A stretch of DNA of 64,000 nucleotides from Rhodococcus xishaensis (GCF_004011825.1 NZ_RKLO01000001.1:62001-126000); one strand, 5' to 3'. Numbered from the stretch's first letter, positions 28,467-37,495 are shown. The notes: a model not told the origin generated them from the letters alone. Translations and numbers: made by a program.

Positions 28467-30464
28467 TCACCAGTGTGCGCCCGGAATCAGTCGGCCGAGA
28501 CGGCGGGCGATTCGGGCTGCGGACTCGGTCGGACCGGTCGGCCGCGGCGTGACCGATGGTGCCTCGGGAGCTGGTTCCGGCTCGGCTGCAGCCCTTTCTC
28601 CGCGCGCCGCGGGTGAATCGGGGAACGCGTGATACAACGCGGAGAACATACGGTCCTTCATCCGCGGCATGAAGATCGCGCCGAACTCGAAAAACGTTCC
28701 GATCGGGACGTCGATACGCTTCGGCTTCTCGATCAGTGCGCGGATCACCATCGCGGCCGCCTTGTCGGGGCTGGCAGCGGGACCGGTGTTGTAGTGGCCG
28801 GTCGGCGCGATCATCGGGGTGCGCACGAGTGGCATGTGGATGGTCGTGAAGGTGATCCCGTCGGAGAGGGTCTCGGCGGCGGCGACGTCCGCGAAGCCGT
28901 CGAGGGCAGACTTGCTCGCGATGTATCCCGCGAAGCGCGGCGTGCGCGCCTGGACACCGGCGGTGCTGATGTTCACGATGTGGCCGAAGCGGCGCTCACG
29001 CATGTGTGGCAGCAGCGCCAGTACCAGGCGGACGGCGCCGAAGTAGTTGACCGCCATTGTCCGTTCGAAGTCGTGTAGGCGGTCGGTCGATCGGTACAGG
29101 CCGCGTCGAATGGACCGACCAGCGTTGTTGACGAGCATGTCCACGTGACCGTGTTCGGCCAGAATGGATTTGATGGTGTGGTCGACGGCCTCGGTGTCGG
29201 TGATGTCGCACTGGTAGGCGTAAGCGGATCCGCCGGTTTCGCGAATCTGGGATACGACGGCCTCGAGTTCGTCGCCGCGGCGCGCGAGCAGCAGCACCGT
29301 GGCGCCCTTCTCGGCCGCCATGATTGCGGCCGAACGACCGATGCCGGACGAGGCCCCAGTGATGATTACGTGCCGGTTGACGAGCGGACCGGCCGGGTCG
29401 TCGCGGCGAGCACGGTCCGGGTCCAGGTGCTCGTACCAATACGTCCACAACTTCGATGCGTACGACGGGAACGGTGGCACCGATATTCCACTGTCCTGCA
29501 ACGCCTCCCGAGTCCGGTCGACGGTGAATCGAGACGGCACGGTGAGGTGGTCGAGAATCACCGGCGGGATACCCATCCTGCGCAGAGCCGTGTCACGGAT
29601 TCTGCGGGCCGGAGCCGGAGGGGACAGCAGGGGGCGGGCCGTCGCCGCCGGCAGATCGGCGACCGGGGTCGGCGCGTGGGCGGCCTTCGCGAGTGCCGCG
29701 AAGATCTGACGGACCGGCTGAGGCTCGGGGGAGACGAGGTGAAAAGTCTGCGCGTCGAAGTCGGGACGCAGTATCAACTCCACCAGAGCGGCCGCGACGA
29801 AGTCCACCGGAACGATGTTGGTGTAGCCGAGCTTCGGGACGGCGACCGGCAGCACGGCGGGCAGCTTCGCCAGCGCGGCGAGCAGGGGGAAGAACAGGTA
29901 GGGTCCGTCGACCTTGTCCATCTCGCCGGTGATCGAACTGCCGACCACCGTCGAGGGGCGGTAGATCCGCCACGGCGCGTCCGACCTGCGAACCAGGCGC
30001 TCGGCCTCGAACTTGGTGCGGTGGTACGGCGTCGGAAAGTGCTGGCCCAGGTCGAAGTCGTCCTCGGTGAATCGACCGCGGTGATCGCCCGCCACCGCGA
30101 TCGACGAAACGTGGTGCAGGGTTGCGCCGAGTCGGGACGCGAGGTCGATCACGGCCCGTGTCCCGTCGACGTTCGTTCTCGCCTGCTCCTCACCGGCGGT
30201 CAGATCGTAGATCGCGCCGAGGTGCACGACGTGTTCCGCGGCCGGTGGTGCAGCCTTTAACCCCAGGTCCGGCTCGGTGAGATCGCCGACGAGGGCGTGT
30301 ACCCGGTCGCCGCCCGTCCAGTGGTCCGCCATGCGCTCGAACTTCGAGAGCGAGCCCGGCCGGACCAACACGTGGACCTGGGCGGACGGGTCGCGCTCGA
30401 GCAGTCGCTCGATCGTGTGCCTGCCCAGGAATCCCGTGCCGCCCGTGACGATGTAAGTGGCCAT
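28467..30464 (-). CDS. Two-domain short-chain dehydrogenase (acyl-CoA reductase AcrA1-like)
   Basis: 665 residues from ATG 30464, with GGAGGT. Domain 1 (about 1-350) is an extended SDR: GGTGFLGR at 8-15, HVSSIAVAG, and the YHRTK active site; it resembles thioester reductases that use fatty acyl substrates. Domain 2 (about 360-620) is a classical SDR: GASSGIGRS, NNAG, and YIASK active site. The C-terminus is Pro/Ala-rich with a basic end. This fusion matches Rv3391 (AcrA1) of M. tuberculosis, annotated as a multifunctional acyl-CoA reductase. A role in making fatty alcohols or aldehydes is inference. It is divergent from the triplicated secreted-protein genes. Confidence 0.85.
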   Translation of the reverse strand: MATYIVTGGTGFLGRHTIERLLERDPSAQVHVLVRPGSLSKFERMADHWTGGDRVHALVGDLTEPDLGLKAAPPAAEHVVHLGAIYDLTAGEEQARTNVDGTRAVIDLASRLGATLHHVSSIAVAGDHRGRFTEDDFDLGQHFPTPYHRTKFEAERLVRRSDAPWRIYRPSTVVGSSITGEMDKVDGPYLFFPLLAALAKLPAVLPVAVPKLGYTNIVPVDFVAAALVELILRPDFDAQTFHLVSPEPQPVRQIFAALAKAAHAPTPVADLPAATARPLLSPPAPARRIRDTALRRMGIPPVILDHLTVPSRFTVDRTREALQDSGISVPPFPSYASKLWTYWYEHLDPDRARRDDPAGPLVNRHVIITGASSGIGRSAAIMAAEKGATVLLLARRGDELEAVVSQIRETGGSAYAYQCDITDTEAVDHTIKSILAEHGHVDMLVNNAGRSIRRGLYRSTDRLHDFERTMAVNYFGAVRLVLALLPHMRERRFGHIVNISTAGVQARTPRFAGYIASKSALDGFADVAAAETLSDGITFTTIHMPLVRTPMIAPTGHYNTGPAASPDKAAAMVIRALIEKPKRIDVPIGTFFEFGAIFMPRMKDRMFSALYHAFPDSPAARGERAAAEPEPAPEAPSVTPRPTGPTESAARIARRLGRLIPGAHW

Positions 30465-30622
30465 ACCTCCGGAACTTACTGGAAAGTAAGTTGCATTACT
30501 AGAGGGGTCGGACACGATCTCGATCGCCGTTTCGCCACTGTCCGGTAACGAAGTACGGCGATACCGAGAAGTGGTAGGTGTGCTTCGCGGTCGCGAGGCG
30601 CACGTCGATCTGGGGAGGACGA

Positions 30623-31005
30623 GTGCGTTCGTTGAGGAAGTCGGTCAGCGGGATGGCTGCTGCTGCGGTTGCGGTGGGGGTGGCCGTTGGGGTTCCTGCC
30701 ACGGTGTGGCGACCGGGGCACACGCCTCATCGGACGTATGGCTGAAGCTGGATCGAGTTCCCGATGCTCAGGCGGGTCAGTCCTCGACTGTGAAGTATGC
30801 GATCTGGGGTGAGGCACTCCCGGACACGTTCTACCTCGATGGGGAGGCCGGAAGTAAGTGGGCCCGAACCAACCCTGGCCCCGGCCGGAACGCGCAGATC
30901 GTCAGAATGGATAACACCGGCACGGAGGTGACTTCCGTGGGTCCGATTGCTATTCCTGGGGTTCCGGGACCGATCTCCGTGGCGTTCGCGAACCAGCGCC
31001 TCTAG
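30623..31005 (+). pseudogene. Broken first copy of the triplicated secreted protein
   Basis: The GTG at 30623 (after GGGGAGGACGA) starts the same signal peptide as copies 2 and 3 (VRSLRKSVSGMAAAAVAVG), but this frame stops at 30743-30745 after 40 codons. The rest of the mature domain (WLKLDRVPDAQAG onward, to VAFANQRL at 31005) continues in another frame. Compared with copy 3, about 100 bases encoding the mature N-terminus (from the signal cleavage site to before GTRAHASSD) are missing, joining ACGG directly to TGTGGCGACC. The deletion changes the frame, so the secreted product cannot be made. The downstream coding sequence is still well preserved, which suggests recent inactivation. Confidence 0.8.
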
Positions 31006-31171
31006 TTCTTCTCGCCACCCGGCCTCGGTTGAGACCTGCCCTATGGCTTGGGCGACAGGATGGCGAGGCCGTGTTGCACTGTCCAGTAACGAATTCCGGT
31101 GATTCTGAGAAGCAGTAGGTGTGCTTCGCGGTCGTGAGGCACAGGATCGAGTGACGATTTGGGGAGGACGA

Positions 31172-31651
31172 GTGCGTACGTTGAAGAAGTCGGCCAGCGG
31201 GATGGCTGGTGCTGCGGTGGCGGTGGGGGTGGTTGTTGGGATTCCTGCCACGGCGTCGGCGGAGCCGGCCACCGGGTCTGTGGGCTATGAGGCACTGTTC
31301 GATGCGGGGGCGCAGGTCTACGAAGTCAGCGCGGTGGAGAACTGGGCGGTGTCGATCGGCGGTGCACACAGGATGTCGGACGTGTGGCTGCAGCTGGATC
31401 GGGTGCCGGATGCTCGGGCGGGTCAGCCCTCGACCGTGAAGTACGTGATCTGGGGTGAGGCGCTCCCGGACACGTTCTACCTCGATGGGAAGGCCGGAGA
31501 TACGAGCGTCCGGACCAATCCTGGCCCCGGCCGGACGCCGCAGATGACCAGAATGGACAGCACTGGCACGGAGGTGACTTCCGTGGGTCCGTTCGCCATC
31601 CCTGGGGTTCCAGGACCGATCGCCGTGGCCTTCGCATACGACCGCTCGTAG
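31172..31651 (+). CDS. Secreted protein of unknown function, copy 2
   Basis: 159 residues, GTG start with GGGGAGGACGA. A signal peptide with a KK n-region and an Ala/Val core ends at ATASA (about residue 30); no lipobox. The mature part has about 130 residues: EPATGSVGYEALFDAGAQVY, a DVWLQLDRVPDARAG strand, TVKYVIWGEALPDTFYLDG, and a Gly/Pro-rich end. The likely fold is mainly beta. No cysteines are present. No family is recognised. It shares about 75-80 percent of residues by eye with copy 3 in the C-terminal half. It is probably exported by Sec and free in the envelope or medium. Confidence 0.75.
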   Translation: MRTLKKSASGMAGAAVAVGVVVGIPATASAEPATGSVGYEALFDAGAQVYEVSAVENWAVSIGGAHRMSDVWLQLDRVPDARAGQPSTVKYVIWGEALPDTFYLDGKAGDTSVRTNPGPGRTPQMTRMDSTGTEVTSVGPFAIPGVPGPIAVAFAYDRS

Positions 31652-31877
31652 TTCTTCTCGCTCCCTGGCCTGCGAAGATCTATCTGCCGCGCGGGTTGGA
31701 GGGCGTCGGATCATCGGCAGCTCCTTCGAGGGACTACCCCGGGTGGCGCAAGAGTTGAGCGGAGAGACGGTCCCGCTCCGGACCGTGTTGCACTGTCCGG
31801 TAACGAAGTTCGGCGATTTCGAGAAATGGTAGATGTGTCTCGAGGCACACCATCGTGTGACGATTTTGGGAGGACGA

Positions 31878-32354
31878 GTGGGTACGTTGAGGAAGTCGGC
31901 CGGCGGGATGGCTGCTGCTGCGGTAGCGATGGGGGTGGCTGTTGCGGTTCCTGCGACGGCGTCGGCGGAGCCGGCTGTTGGGTCTGTGGGGTATGAGGCG
32001 CTGTTCGATACGGGGGCGCAGGTCTACGAGGTCACCGCGGTGGAGAACTGGGAGGTGGGGACCAGGGCGCACGCCTCATCGGACCTATGGCTGAAGCTGG
32101 ATCGTGTGCCGAACGCGCGAGCGGGTCAGCCCACGACGGTGAAGTACGTGATCTGGGGTGATGCACTCCCGGACACGTTCTACCTCGATGGAAAGACGGG
32201 AAGCAAGTTCGCGCGGATAAACCCTGGCCCCGGACGGAATGCCCAAATGGTCGGCATGGATAGCACCGGCACGGAGGTGACTTCCGTGGGTCCGTTCGCC
32301 ATCCCAGGGGCTCCGGGACCGATCTCCGTGGCGTTCGCAAACCAGCGTCTCTAG
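31878..32354 (+). CDS. Secreted protein of unknown function, copy 3
   Basis: 158 residues, GTG start with GGGAGGACGA. Same layout as copy 2: signal peptide ending ATASA, then EPAVGSVGYEALFDTGAQVY, WLKLDRVPNARAG, TVKYVIWGDALPDTFYLDG, GPGRNAQMVGMDSTGTEVTS, and the end VAFANQRL. Differences from copy 2 cluster in the middle (VGTRAHASSD against VSIGGAHRMSD). The ending VAFANQRL is shared with the broken copy 1, so copies 1 and 3 are closest. Function unknown. Confidence 0.75.
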   Translation: MGTLRKSAGGMAAAAVAMGVAVAVPATASAEPAVGSVGYEALFDTGAQVYEVTAVENWEVGTRAHASSDLWLKLDRVPNARAGQPTTVKYVIWGDALPDTFYLDGKTGSKFARINPGPGRNAQMVGMDSTGTEVTSVGPFAIPGAPGPISVAFANQRL

Positions 32355-32400
32355 TTCTTCTCGCCGTCCAGCCCCGCTCGAGACCCACCGTATGGCATAA

Positions 32401-32416
32401 TCGAACACAAGTTCGA
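32401..32416. promoter_or_regulatory. SOS box (LexA site) of dnaE2
   Basis: TCGAACACAAGTTCGA, a perfect match to the mycobacterial consensus TCGAAC-N4-GTTCGA. CATAAT just upstream (32395-32400) could be the -10, so LexA would cover the transcription start. Confidence 0.92.
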
Positions 32417-32467
32417 ACGATGCGCCTTCCCCTCCGCATCTTCCCAGGTAAGCAGGCTGCGAGAGTT

Positions 32468-32509
32468 GGATGGGGTGGGGCGGATGGGGTGGGGCGGATG
32501 GGGTGGGGC
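32468..32509 (+). repeat. Three perfect 14-bp tandem repeats carrying the dnaE2 start
   Basis: GGATGGGGTGGGGC occurs three times without interruption (32468-32481, 32482-32495, 32496-32509). Each unit contains an ATG (32470, 32484, 32498). As 14 is not a multiple of 3, the three ATGs are in three different frames and only the last is in frame with dnaE2. Confidence 0.92.
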
Positions 32510-35500
32510 AACGGTCCGCCGACGTGGTCGGAGATGGAGCGGGTGCTGTCCGGGCGCCCGGATCGACGGGAGGGACAGTTCCCGGGCGACGGAGGCGACA
32601 GCCCGGCCTGGTCCCGCAAGCGGGGCGCGTACCTGGCCGATGGTGTGTCGCGGCCGGCTGGTGCCACCGTCCCGTACGCGGAACTGCACACCCACTCCGC
32701 CTTCAGCTTCCTCGATGGCGCCAGCCCGCCCGAGGAGTTGGTGGAGGAGGCGGTGCGGCTCGGCCTGGACGCGATTGCCCTCACCGACCACGACGGAATG
32801 TACGGCGTGGTCCGGTTCGCCGAGGCCGCCAAGGAACTCGGCATGCGGACGGTGTTCGGGGCCGAGTTGTCGCTAGACGCCGCGCCGCGCACCGGCGCCC
32901 CCGACCCCGACGGCACGCACCTGCTGGTGCTGGCCCGTGGACAGGAGGGGTACCGGAGGCTGTCCCGGCAGATCTCGGCCGCGCATCTCGCGGGCGGGGA
33001 GAAGGGCAAGCCCCGTTACGACTACGACGCGCTCACCGAGGCGGCCGGCGGGCACTGGCAGGTGCTCACCGGTTGCCGCAAGGGGCACGTGGGTAGTGCG
33101 CTCGCCGCGGGCGGACTCGACGCCGCCGAGGCGGCGCTGCGCGATCTCGTCGACCGGTTCGGTGCGGACCGGGTGAGCGTCGAACTCACCCACCGGGGGT
33201 TGCCCGCGGACGATGAGGTCAATGCGCGGCTCGCGGAACTCGCGGCGAGACAGGGTCTTTCCGTCGTCGCCTCCACAGCTGCACACTTCGCCGGTCCGTC
33301 GCGTCGACGGCTCGCGATGGCGATGGCCGCGGTGCGGGCCCGGCAGAGCCTCGACGAGACCGCGGGCTGGCTCGCGCCCACCGGAGGCGCGCACCTGCGG
33401 TCCGGGGCTGAGATGGCGCGGCTGTTCGCCCGCTACCCGGAGGCCGTCGCGGGGGCGGCCGAGTTGGGGCTCGAGTGCGCATTCGACCTGCGTCTCATCG
33501 CGCCGAAACTGCCGCCGTTCGACGTCCCACCCGGCCACACCGAGGCGAGTTGGCTACGCGAGCTGACCATGCAGGGGGCGCGTCGGCGCTACGGTCCGCC
33601 GCCCGAGAACCCGGCCGCGTACGAGCAGATCGAGCACGAACTCGGGATCATCGAACGCCTGGACTTCCCCGGCTACTTCCTCGTCGTCCACGACATCGTC
33701 TCGTTCTGCAAGGACAACGACATCCTCTGCCAGGGAAGGGGATCGGCCGCCAACTCGGCGGTCTGCTACGCGATCGGTATCACCAACGTCGACCCCGTGC
33801 GCAACGAGCTGCTGTTCGAGCGGTTCCTCTCACCCGAGCGGGACGGCCCTCCCGACATCGACGTCGACATCGAATCCGACCGCCGTGAGGAGGCCATCCA
33901 GCACGTCTACACCAAGTACGGCCGTGAGTACGCCGCTCAGGTCGCCAACGTCATCACCTATCGCGGCAAGTCGTCGGTGCGGGACATGGCGCGGGCGCTC
34001 GGGTTCTCGCAGGGGCAGCAGGACGCGTGGAGCAAACAGGTCAGCCGCTGGACGGGCGTCGGCGGCGAGACGGGAACGGACATTCCCCCGGCCGTCCTGG
34101 AGTTGGCCGCCCAGATCGAGGGCTTCCCACGGCATCTGGGCATCCACTCCGGTGGCATGGTGATCTGCGACCGCCCCATCGCCGACGTGTGCCCGGTCGA
34201 GTGGGCACGCATGGAGAATCGCAGCGTCCTGCAGTGGGACAAGGACGACTGTGCCGCAGTGGGATTGGTGAAGTTCGATCTACTGGGCCTCGGCATGCTC
34301 TCGGCCCTGCACTACATGATCGACCTGGTTGCCGAGCACAAGGGCGTCGAGGTGGACCTGGCGCAACTGGACCTGTCCGAGCAGGCGGTCTACGAGATGC
34401 TGCAGCGGGCCGACTCGGTGGGTGTGTTCCAGGTGGAGTCGCGGGCCCAGATGGCGACGCTCCCGCGCCTGAAGCCTCGCAACTTCTACGACCTGGTGGT
34501 GGAGGTCGCGCTGATCCGGCCCGGCCCGATCCAGGGCGGCTCGGTGCACCCCTACATTCGGCGCCGTGCTGGCCGCGAACCCGTCACCTACGACCACCCG
34601 TGCCTCGAGAAGGCGTTGAAGCGCACGCTCGGGGTGCCGTTGTTCCAGGAACAGCTCATGCAGATGGCCGTCGACGCGGCCGGGTTCACCGCCGCCGAGG
34701 CCGATCAGTTGCGGCGCGCAATGGGCTCCAAGCGATCACCCGAGAAGATGGAACGGCTGCGCGGGCGCCTCTACGAGGGCATGCGAGAGTTGCACGGCAT
34801 CACCGGTGAGGTCGCCGACCGGATCTACGAGAAGCTGTACGCCTTCGCGAATTTCGGCTTCCCCGAGAGTCATTCGCAGTCCTTCGCGTCGCTGGTCTTC
34901 TACTCGGCATGGTTCAAGCTGCACCACCCTGCGGCCTTCTGCGCCGGACTGCTGCGGGCGCAGCCGATGGGTTTCTACTCGCCGCAGTCGCTCGTCGCCG
35001 ACGCCCGCAGGCACGGGGTGCGGGTACACGGCGCGGACGTGAACGCGAGCCTCGCGGACGCGACGCTCGAGGAGTGCGGCACCGAGGTGCGGCTGGGGCT
35101 CGGGGAGGTGCGTGGCATCGGCACCGCGCTCGCCGAACGGATTGTGGAGGACCGGGATCGGGACGGGCCGTTCACGTCGATCCTGGACCTGACCGGCCGG
35201 GTCGAACTGAGCACCGCGCAGGTCGAGTCCCTCGCGATGGCCGGTGCGCTCGGGTGCTTCGGGCTCTCCCGGCGTGAGGCGTTGTGGGCGGCCGGCGCGG
35301 CGGCGGGGGAACGTCCGGACCGGCTGCCGGGGACGGGTGCGTCGACCCACGCGCCCACCCTGCCCGGCATGAGCGCTCTCGAACTCGCCGCCGCCGACGT
35401 GTGGGCCACCGGGATCTCGCCGGACAGCTACCCCACGGAGTTTCTGCGTCCGCAACTCGACGCGCTGGGGGTGATCCCGGCGTCGCGGCTGTTGGATGTG

Positions 35501-35782
35501 CCGGACGGGGACCGGGTGCTGGTCGGGGGCGCGGTCACGCACCGGCAGCGGCCGGCGACTGCTTCCGGGGTGACCTTCATCAACCTCGAGGACGAGACCG
35601 GAATGGTCAACGTCGTGTGTTCGGTGGGGCTGTGGGCGAGGTACCGCAGACTCGCCACCGGCGCTCCGGCGCTGCTGGTGCGCGGGCGGGTACAGAATGC
35701 GGAGGGCGCTGTGACGGTTGTCGCGGACCACCTCCAACTCATGGACCTGCGGATGTCGAGCAGGTCGCGAGACTTCCGCTGA
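32498..35782 (+). CDS. dnaE2: Error-prone DNA polymerase DnaE2
   Basis: 1094 residues from ATG 32498, chosen because MGWGNGPPTWSEMERVL matches the known start of actinobacterial DnaE2. An in-frame ATG at 32420, right after the SOS box, would add 26 residues. The PHP domain begins at ELHTHSAFSFLDGAS (about 64-78). The C-family palm contains the acidic pair in PDIDVDIESDRREE, then the fingers, tandem HhH and OB fold. Lacking the beta-clamp motif, DnaE2 relies on ImuB for access to replication forks. It performs translesion synthesis and SOS mutagenesis. It stands alone here, about 8 kb from imuB. Confidence 0.95.
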   Translation: MGWGNGPPTWSEMERVLSGRPDRREGQFPGDGGDSPAWSRKRGAYLADGVSRPAGATVPYAELHTHSAFSFLDGASPPEELVEEAVRLGLDAIALTDHDGMYGVVRFAEAAKELGMRTVFGAELSLDAAPRTGAPDPDGTHLLVLARGQEGYRRLSRQISAAHLAGGEKGKPRYDYDALTEAAGGHWQVLTGCRKGHVGSALAAGGLDAAEAALRDLVDRFGADRVSVELTHRGLPADDEVNARLAELAARQGLSVVASTAAHFAGPSRRRLAMAMAAVRARQSLDETAGWLAPTGGAHLRSGAEMARLFARYPEAVAGAAELGLECAFDLRLIAPKLPPFDVPPGHTEASWLRELTMQGARRRYGPPPENPAAYEQIEHELGIIERLDFPGYFLVVHDIVSFCKDNDILCQGRGSAANSAVCYAIGITNVDPVRNELLFERFLSPERDGPPDIDVDIESDRREEAIQHVYTKYGREYAAQVANVITYRGKSSVRDMARALGFSQGQQDAWSKQVSRWTGVGGETGTDIPPAVLELAAQIEGFPRHLGIHSGGMVICDRPIADVCPVEWARMENRSVLQWDKDDCAAVGLVKFDLLGLGMLSALHYMIDLVAEHKGVEVDLAQLDLSEQAVYEMLQRADSVGVFQVESRAQMATLPRLKPRNFYDLVVEVALIRPGPIQGGSVHPYIRRRAGREPVTYDHPCLEKALKRTLGVPLFQEQLMQMAVDAAGFTAAEADQLRRAMGSKRSPEKMERLRGRLYEGMRELHGITGEVADRIYEKLYAFANFGFPESHSQSFASLVFYSAWFKLHHPAAFCAGLLRAQPMGFYSPQSLVADARRHGVRVHGADVNASLADATLEECGTEVRLGLGEVRGIGTALAERIVEDRDRDGPFTSILDLTGRVELSTAQVESLAMAGALGCFGLSRREALWAAGAAAGERPDRLPGTGASTHAPTLPGMSALELAAADVWATGISPDSYPTEFLRPQLDALGVIPASRLLDVPDGDRVLVGGAVTHRQRPATASGVTFINLEDETGMVNVVCSVGLWARYRRLATGAPALLVRGRVQNAEGAVTVVADHLQLMDLRMSSRSRDFR

Positions 35783-35803
35783 GAGCAGTCTCACATCCTT
35801 CAG

Positions 35804-35819
35804 ATACCCCCTGGGGTAT
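35804..35819. promoter_or_regulatory. CsoR/CstR-type operator before the CoA-disulfide reductase gene
   Basis: ATACCCCCTGGGGTAT, a perfect 7-2-7 palindrome, 30 bases upstream of the GTG start. It resembles operators of CsoR-family repressors; a CstR-like repressor gene lies 4 kb downstream. Confidence 0.72.
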
Positions 35820-35848
35820 GGTTGTGCGAAACGTCGAGGAGGTAGCTC

Positions 35849-37495
35849 GTGAAGGTTGTCATCGTCGGAGGTGTCGCCGGTGGGATGTCCGCCGCCACCC
35901 GTCTGCGCCGTCTGGACGAGTCAGCGGAGATCATCGTGTTCGAGCGCGGCGCACACGTGTCGTTCGCGAACTGCGGTCTGCCGTACTACGCCGGCGGGGT
36001 CATCGAGGACCGGGACGAGCTGCTGCTGCAGAGCCCGGAGAGCCTCGGCGCCCGCTTCCGGCTGGACGTCCGCGTGCGCAGCGAGGTCGTGGCGATCGAT
36101 CCCGACGCCCGCACCGTCACGGTCGAGGACTTCGAGACGGGCGACCCCTACGTCGAGAGCTACGACGAGCTGATCCTGAGCACCGGCGCGAGCCCCGTTG
36201 TGCCGCCCCTGCCGGGGGCCAACCGCGCCCTGAGCCTGCGCGACGTCGAGGACGTCGACCGCCTGGTCGCGGAGATGGCGTCGGCTCGCAGCGCCGTAGT
36301 CGTCGGTGCCGGGTTCATCGGTATCGAACTGGCCGAGAACCTGCGGCGCCGCGAACTCGACGTCACCGTCGTCGAACTCGCCGATCAGGTGCTCGCCCCA
36401 CTCGACCCCGAGATGGCGGTCCCGGTCGCGGACCGGCTGCGCGAGAACGGGGTACGCCTCGAACTCGGCACCGAGCTGACCCGCATCGACGAAACCACGG
36501 CGGAGCTGGACGACGGGCGTACGGTTCCGGCGGACGTCGTCGTCATGGCGATCGGTGTGCGGCCCGAGACGGTGCTCGCCGAGATGGCCGGCCTGGTGTC
36601 GGGGGAGCGCGGCGGTATTGCGGTCGACGACCAGATGCGTACCTCGGTTCCGCATATCTTCGCGGTCGGTGATGCGATCGAGAAGCGCGACGCGATCGGT
36701 GGTGACGCCGCGCTGATCCCGCTCGCCAACCCCGCCAACCGGCAGGGGCGCCTGGTGGCCGACGTCATCGCCGGCCGGCCGGTGCGGGTGAAGGCGTCGT
36801 CGGGCACCGCAGTGGTCGGTGTCTTCGGGCTGATCGCCGCGGCGACCGGCTGGAACGAGAAGCGGCTGCGCGCGTCGGGCCGACCTCACCGGGCCATCCA
36901 CACCCATCCCCAGTCCCACGCCGGGTACTACCCGGGGGCGCAGCAGATGTCGATCAAGCTGCTCGTCGATCCCGAGACGGACGTCATCCTCGGCGCCCAG
37001 GCCGTCGGCGGCGAAGGCGTCGACAAGCGGATCGACGTCATCGCAACGGCAATGGCCGGAGGGGTCACCGCGTCCGAGCTGGCCGACCTGGAACTGGCGT
37101 ACGCGCCGCAGTTCGGTTCGGCGAAGGACCCGGTGAACATGCTCGGCTACATCGCCGACAACCTGCGCACCGATTCCATCCGTACGGTCCAGTGGCACGA
37201 GCTCGATGCCCTGCTTGCCGGCGGTGCTTCGCTCGTCGACGTTCGCACCGCCGACGAGTTCGCGGACGGCTCCATTCCCGGTGCCGTCAACTTCCCGCTC
37301 GATGAGCTCAGGGAACGAGTCGGCGAACTGCCGGTCGGGGATCTGATCGTGCACTGCCAGGTGGGTCAGCGTGCCCACGCCGCGGTGTGCCTTCTCGGAC
37401 AGCTGGGGCGGCCCGCGGCGAACCTCGACGGCGGCTACCAGACGTGGGACGCAGGGCGGCGTGCGAACGTGCCGATTGTCTTGGCGTGTAGCTGA
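35849..37495 (+). CDS. CoA-disulfide reductase fused to a rhodanese domain
   Basis: 548 residues, GTG start with GAGGAGGT. The flavin-disulfide reductase part (about 1-445) has the FAD motif VIVGGVAGGMSAATRLRR and a single redox Cys42 in FANCGLPYYAGG, as in CoA-disulfide and NAD(P)H:persulfide reductases, plus the NAD motif VVVGAGFIGIELAENL. The C-terminal rhodanese domain (about 450-545) has an active Cys503 in VHCQVGQRAH. Such fusions reduce CoA-disulfide or CoA-persulfide and move sulfane sulfur. The upstream operator and the CstR-like gene suggest a role in reactive sulfur homeostasis. Confidence 0.9.
   Translation: MKVVIVGGVAGGMSAATRLRRLDESAEIIVFERGAHVSFANCGLPYYAGGVIEDRDELLLQSPESLGARFRLDVRVRSEVVAIDPDARTVTVEDFETGDPYVESYDELILSTGASPVVPPLPGANRALSLRDVEDVDRLVAEMASARSAVVVGAGFIGIELAENLRRRELDVTVVELADQVLAPLDPEMAVPVADRLRENGVRLELGTELTRIDETTAELDDGRTVPADVVVMAIGVRPETVLAEMAGLVSGERGGIAVDDQMRTSVPHIFAVGDAIEKRDAIGGDAALIPLANPANRQGRLVADVIAGRPVRVKASSGTAVVGVFGLIAAATGWNEKRLRASGRPHRAIHTHPQSHAGYYPGAQQMSIKLLVDPETDVILGAQAVGGEGVDKRIDVIATAMAGGVTASELADLELAYAPQFGSAKDPVNMLGYIADNLRTDSIRTVQWHELDALLAGGASLVDVRTADEFADGSIPGAVNFPLDELRERVGELPVGDLIVHCQVGQRAHAAVCLLGQLGRPAANLDGGYQTWDAGRRANVPIVLACS

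Larger units (their letters stand above)
30536..32354 (+). repeat. Three tandem copies of a secreted-protein gene and its upstream region
   Basis: Each unit begins with a conserved block CACTGTCCxGTAACGAA (30536, 31077, 31791), then a shared GAGAAxxxGTAGxTGTG segment, the ribosome site GGGAGGACGA and a GTG start (30623, 31172, 31878), and a coding region ending in GTxPGPI(S/A)VAFA. Copies 2 and 3 are intact; copy 1 has an internal deletion. The repeats have diverged moderately, so the duplication is not recent. Confidence 0.85.
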
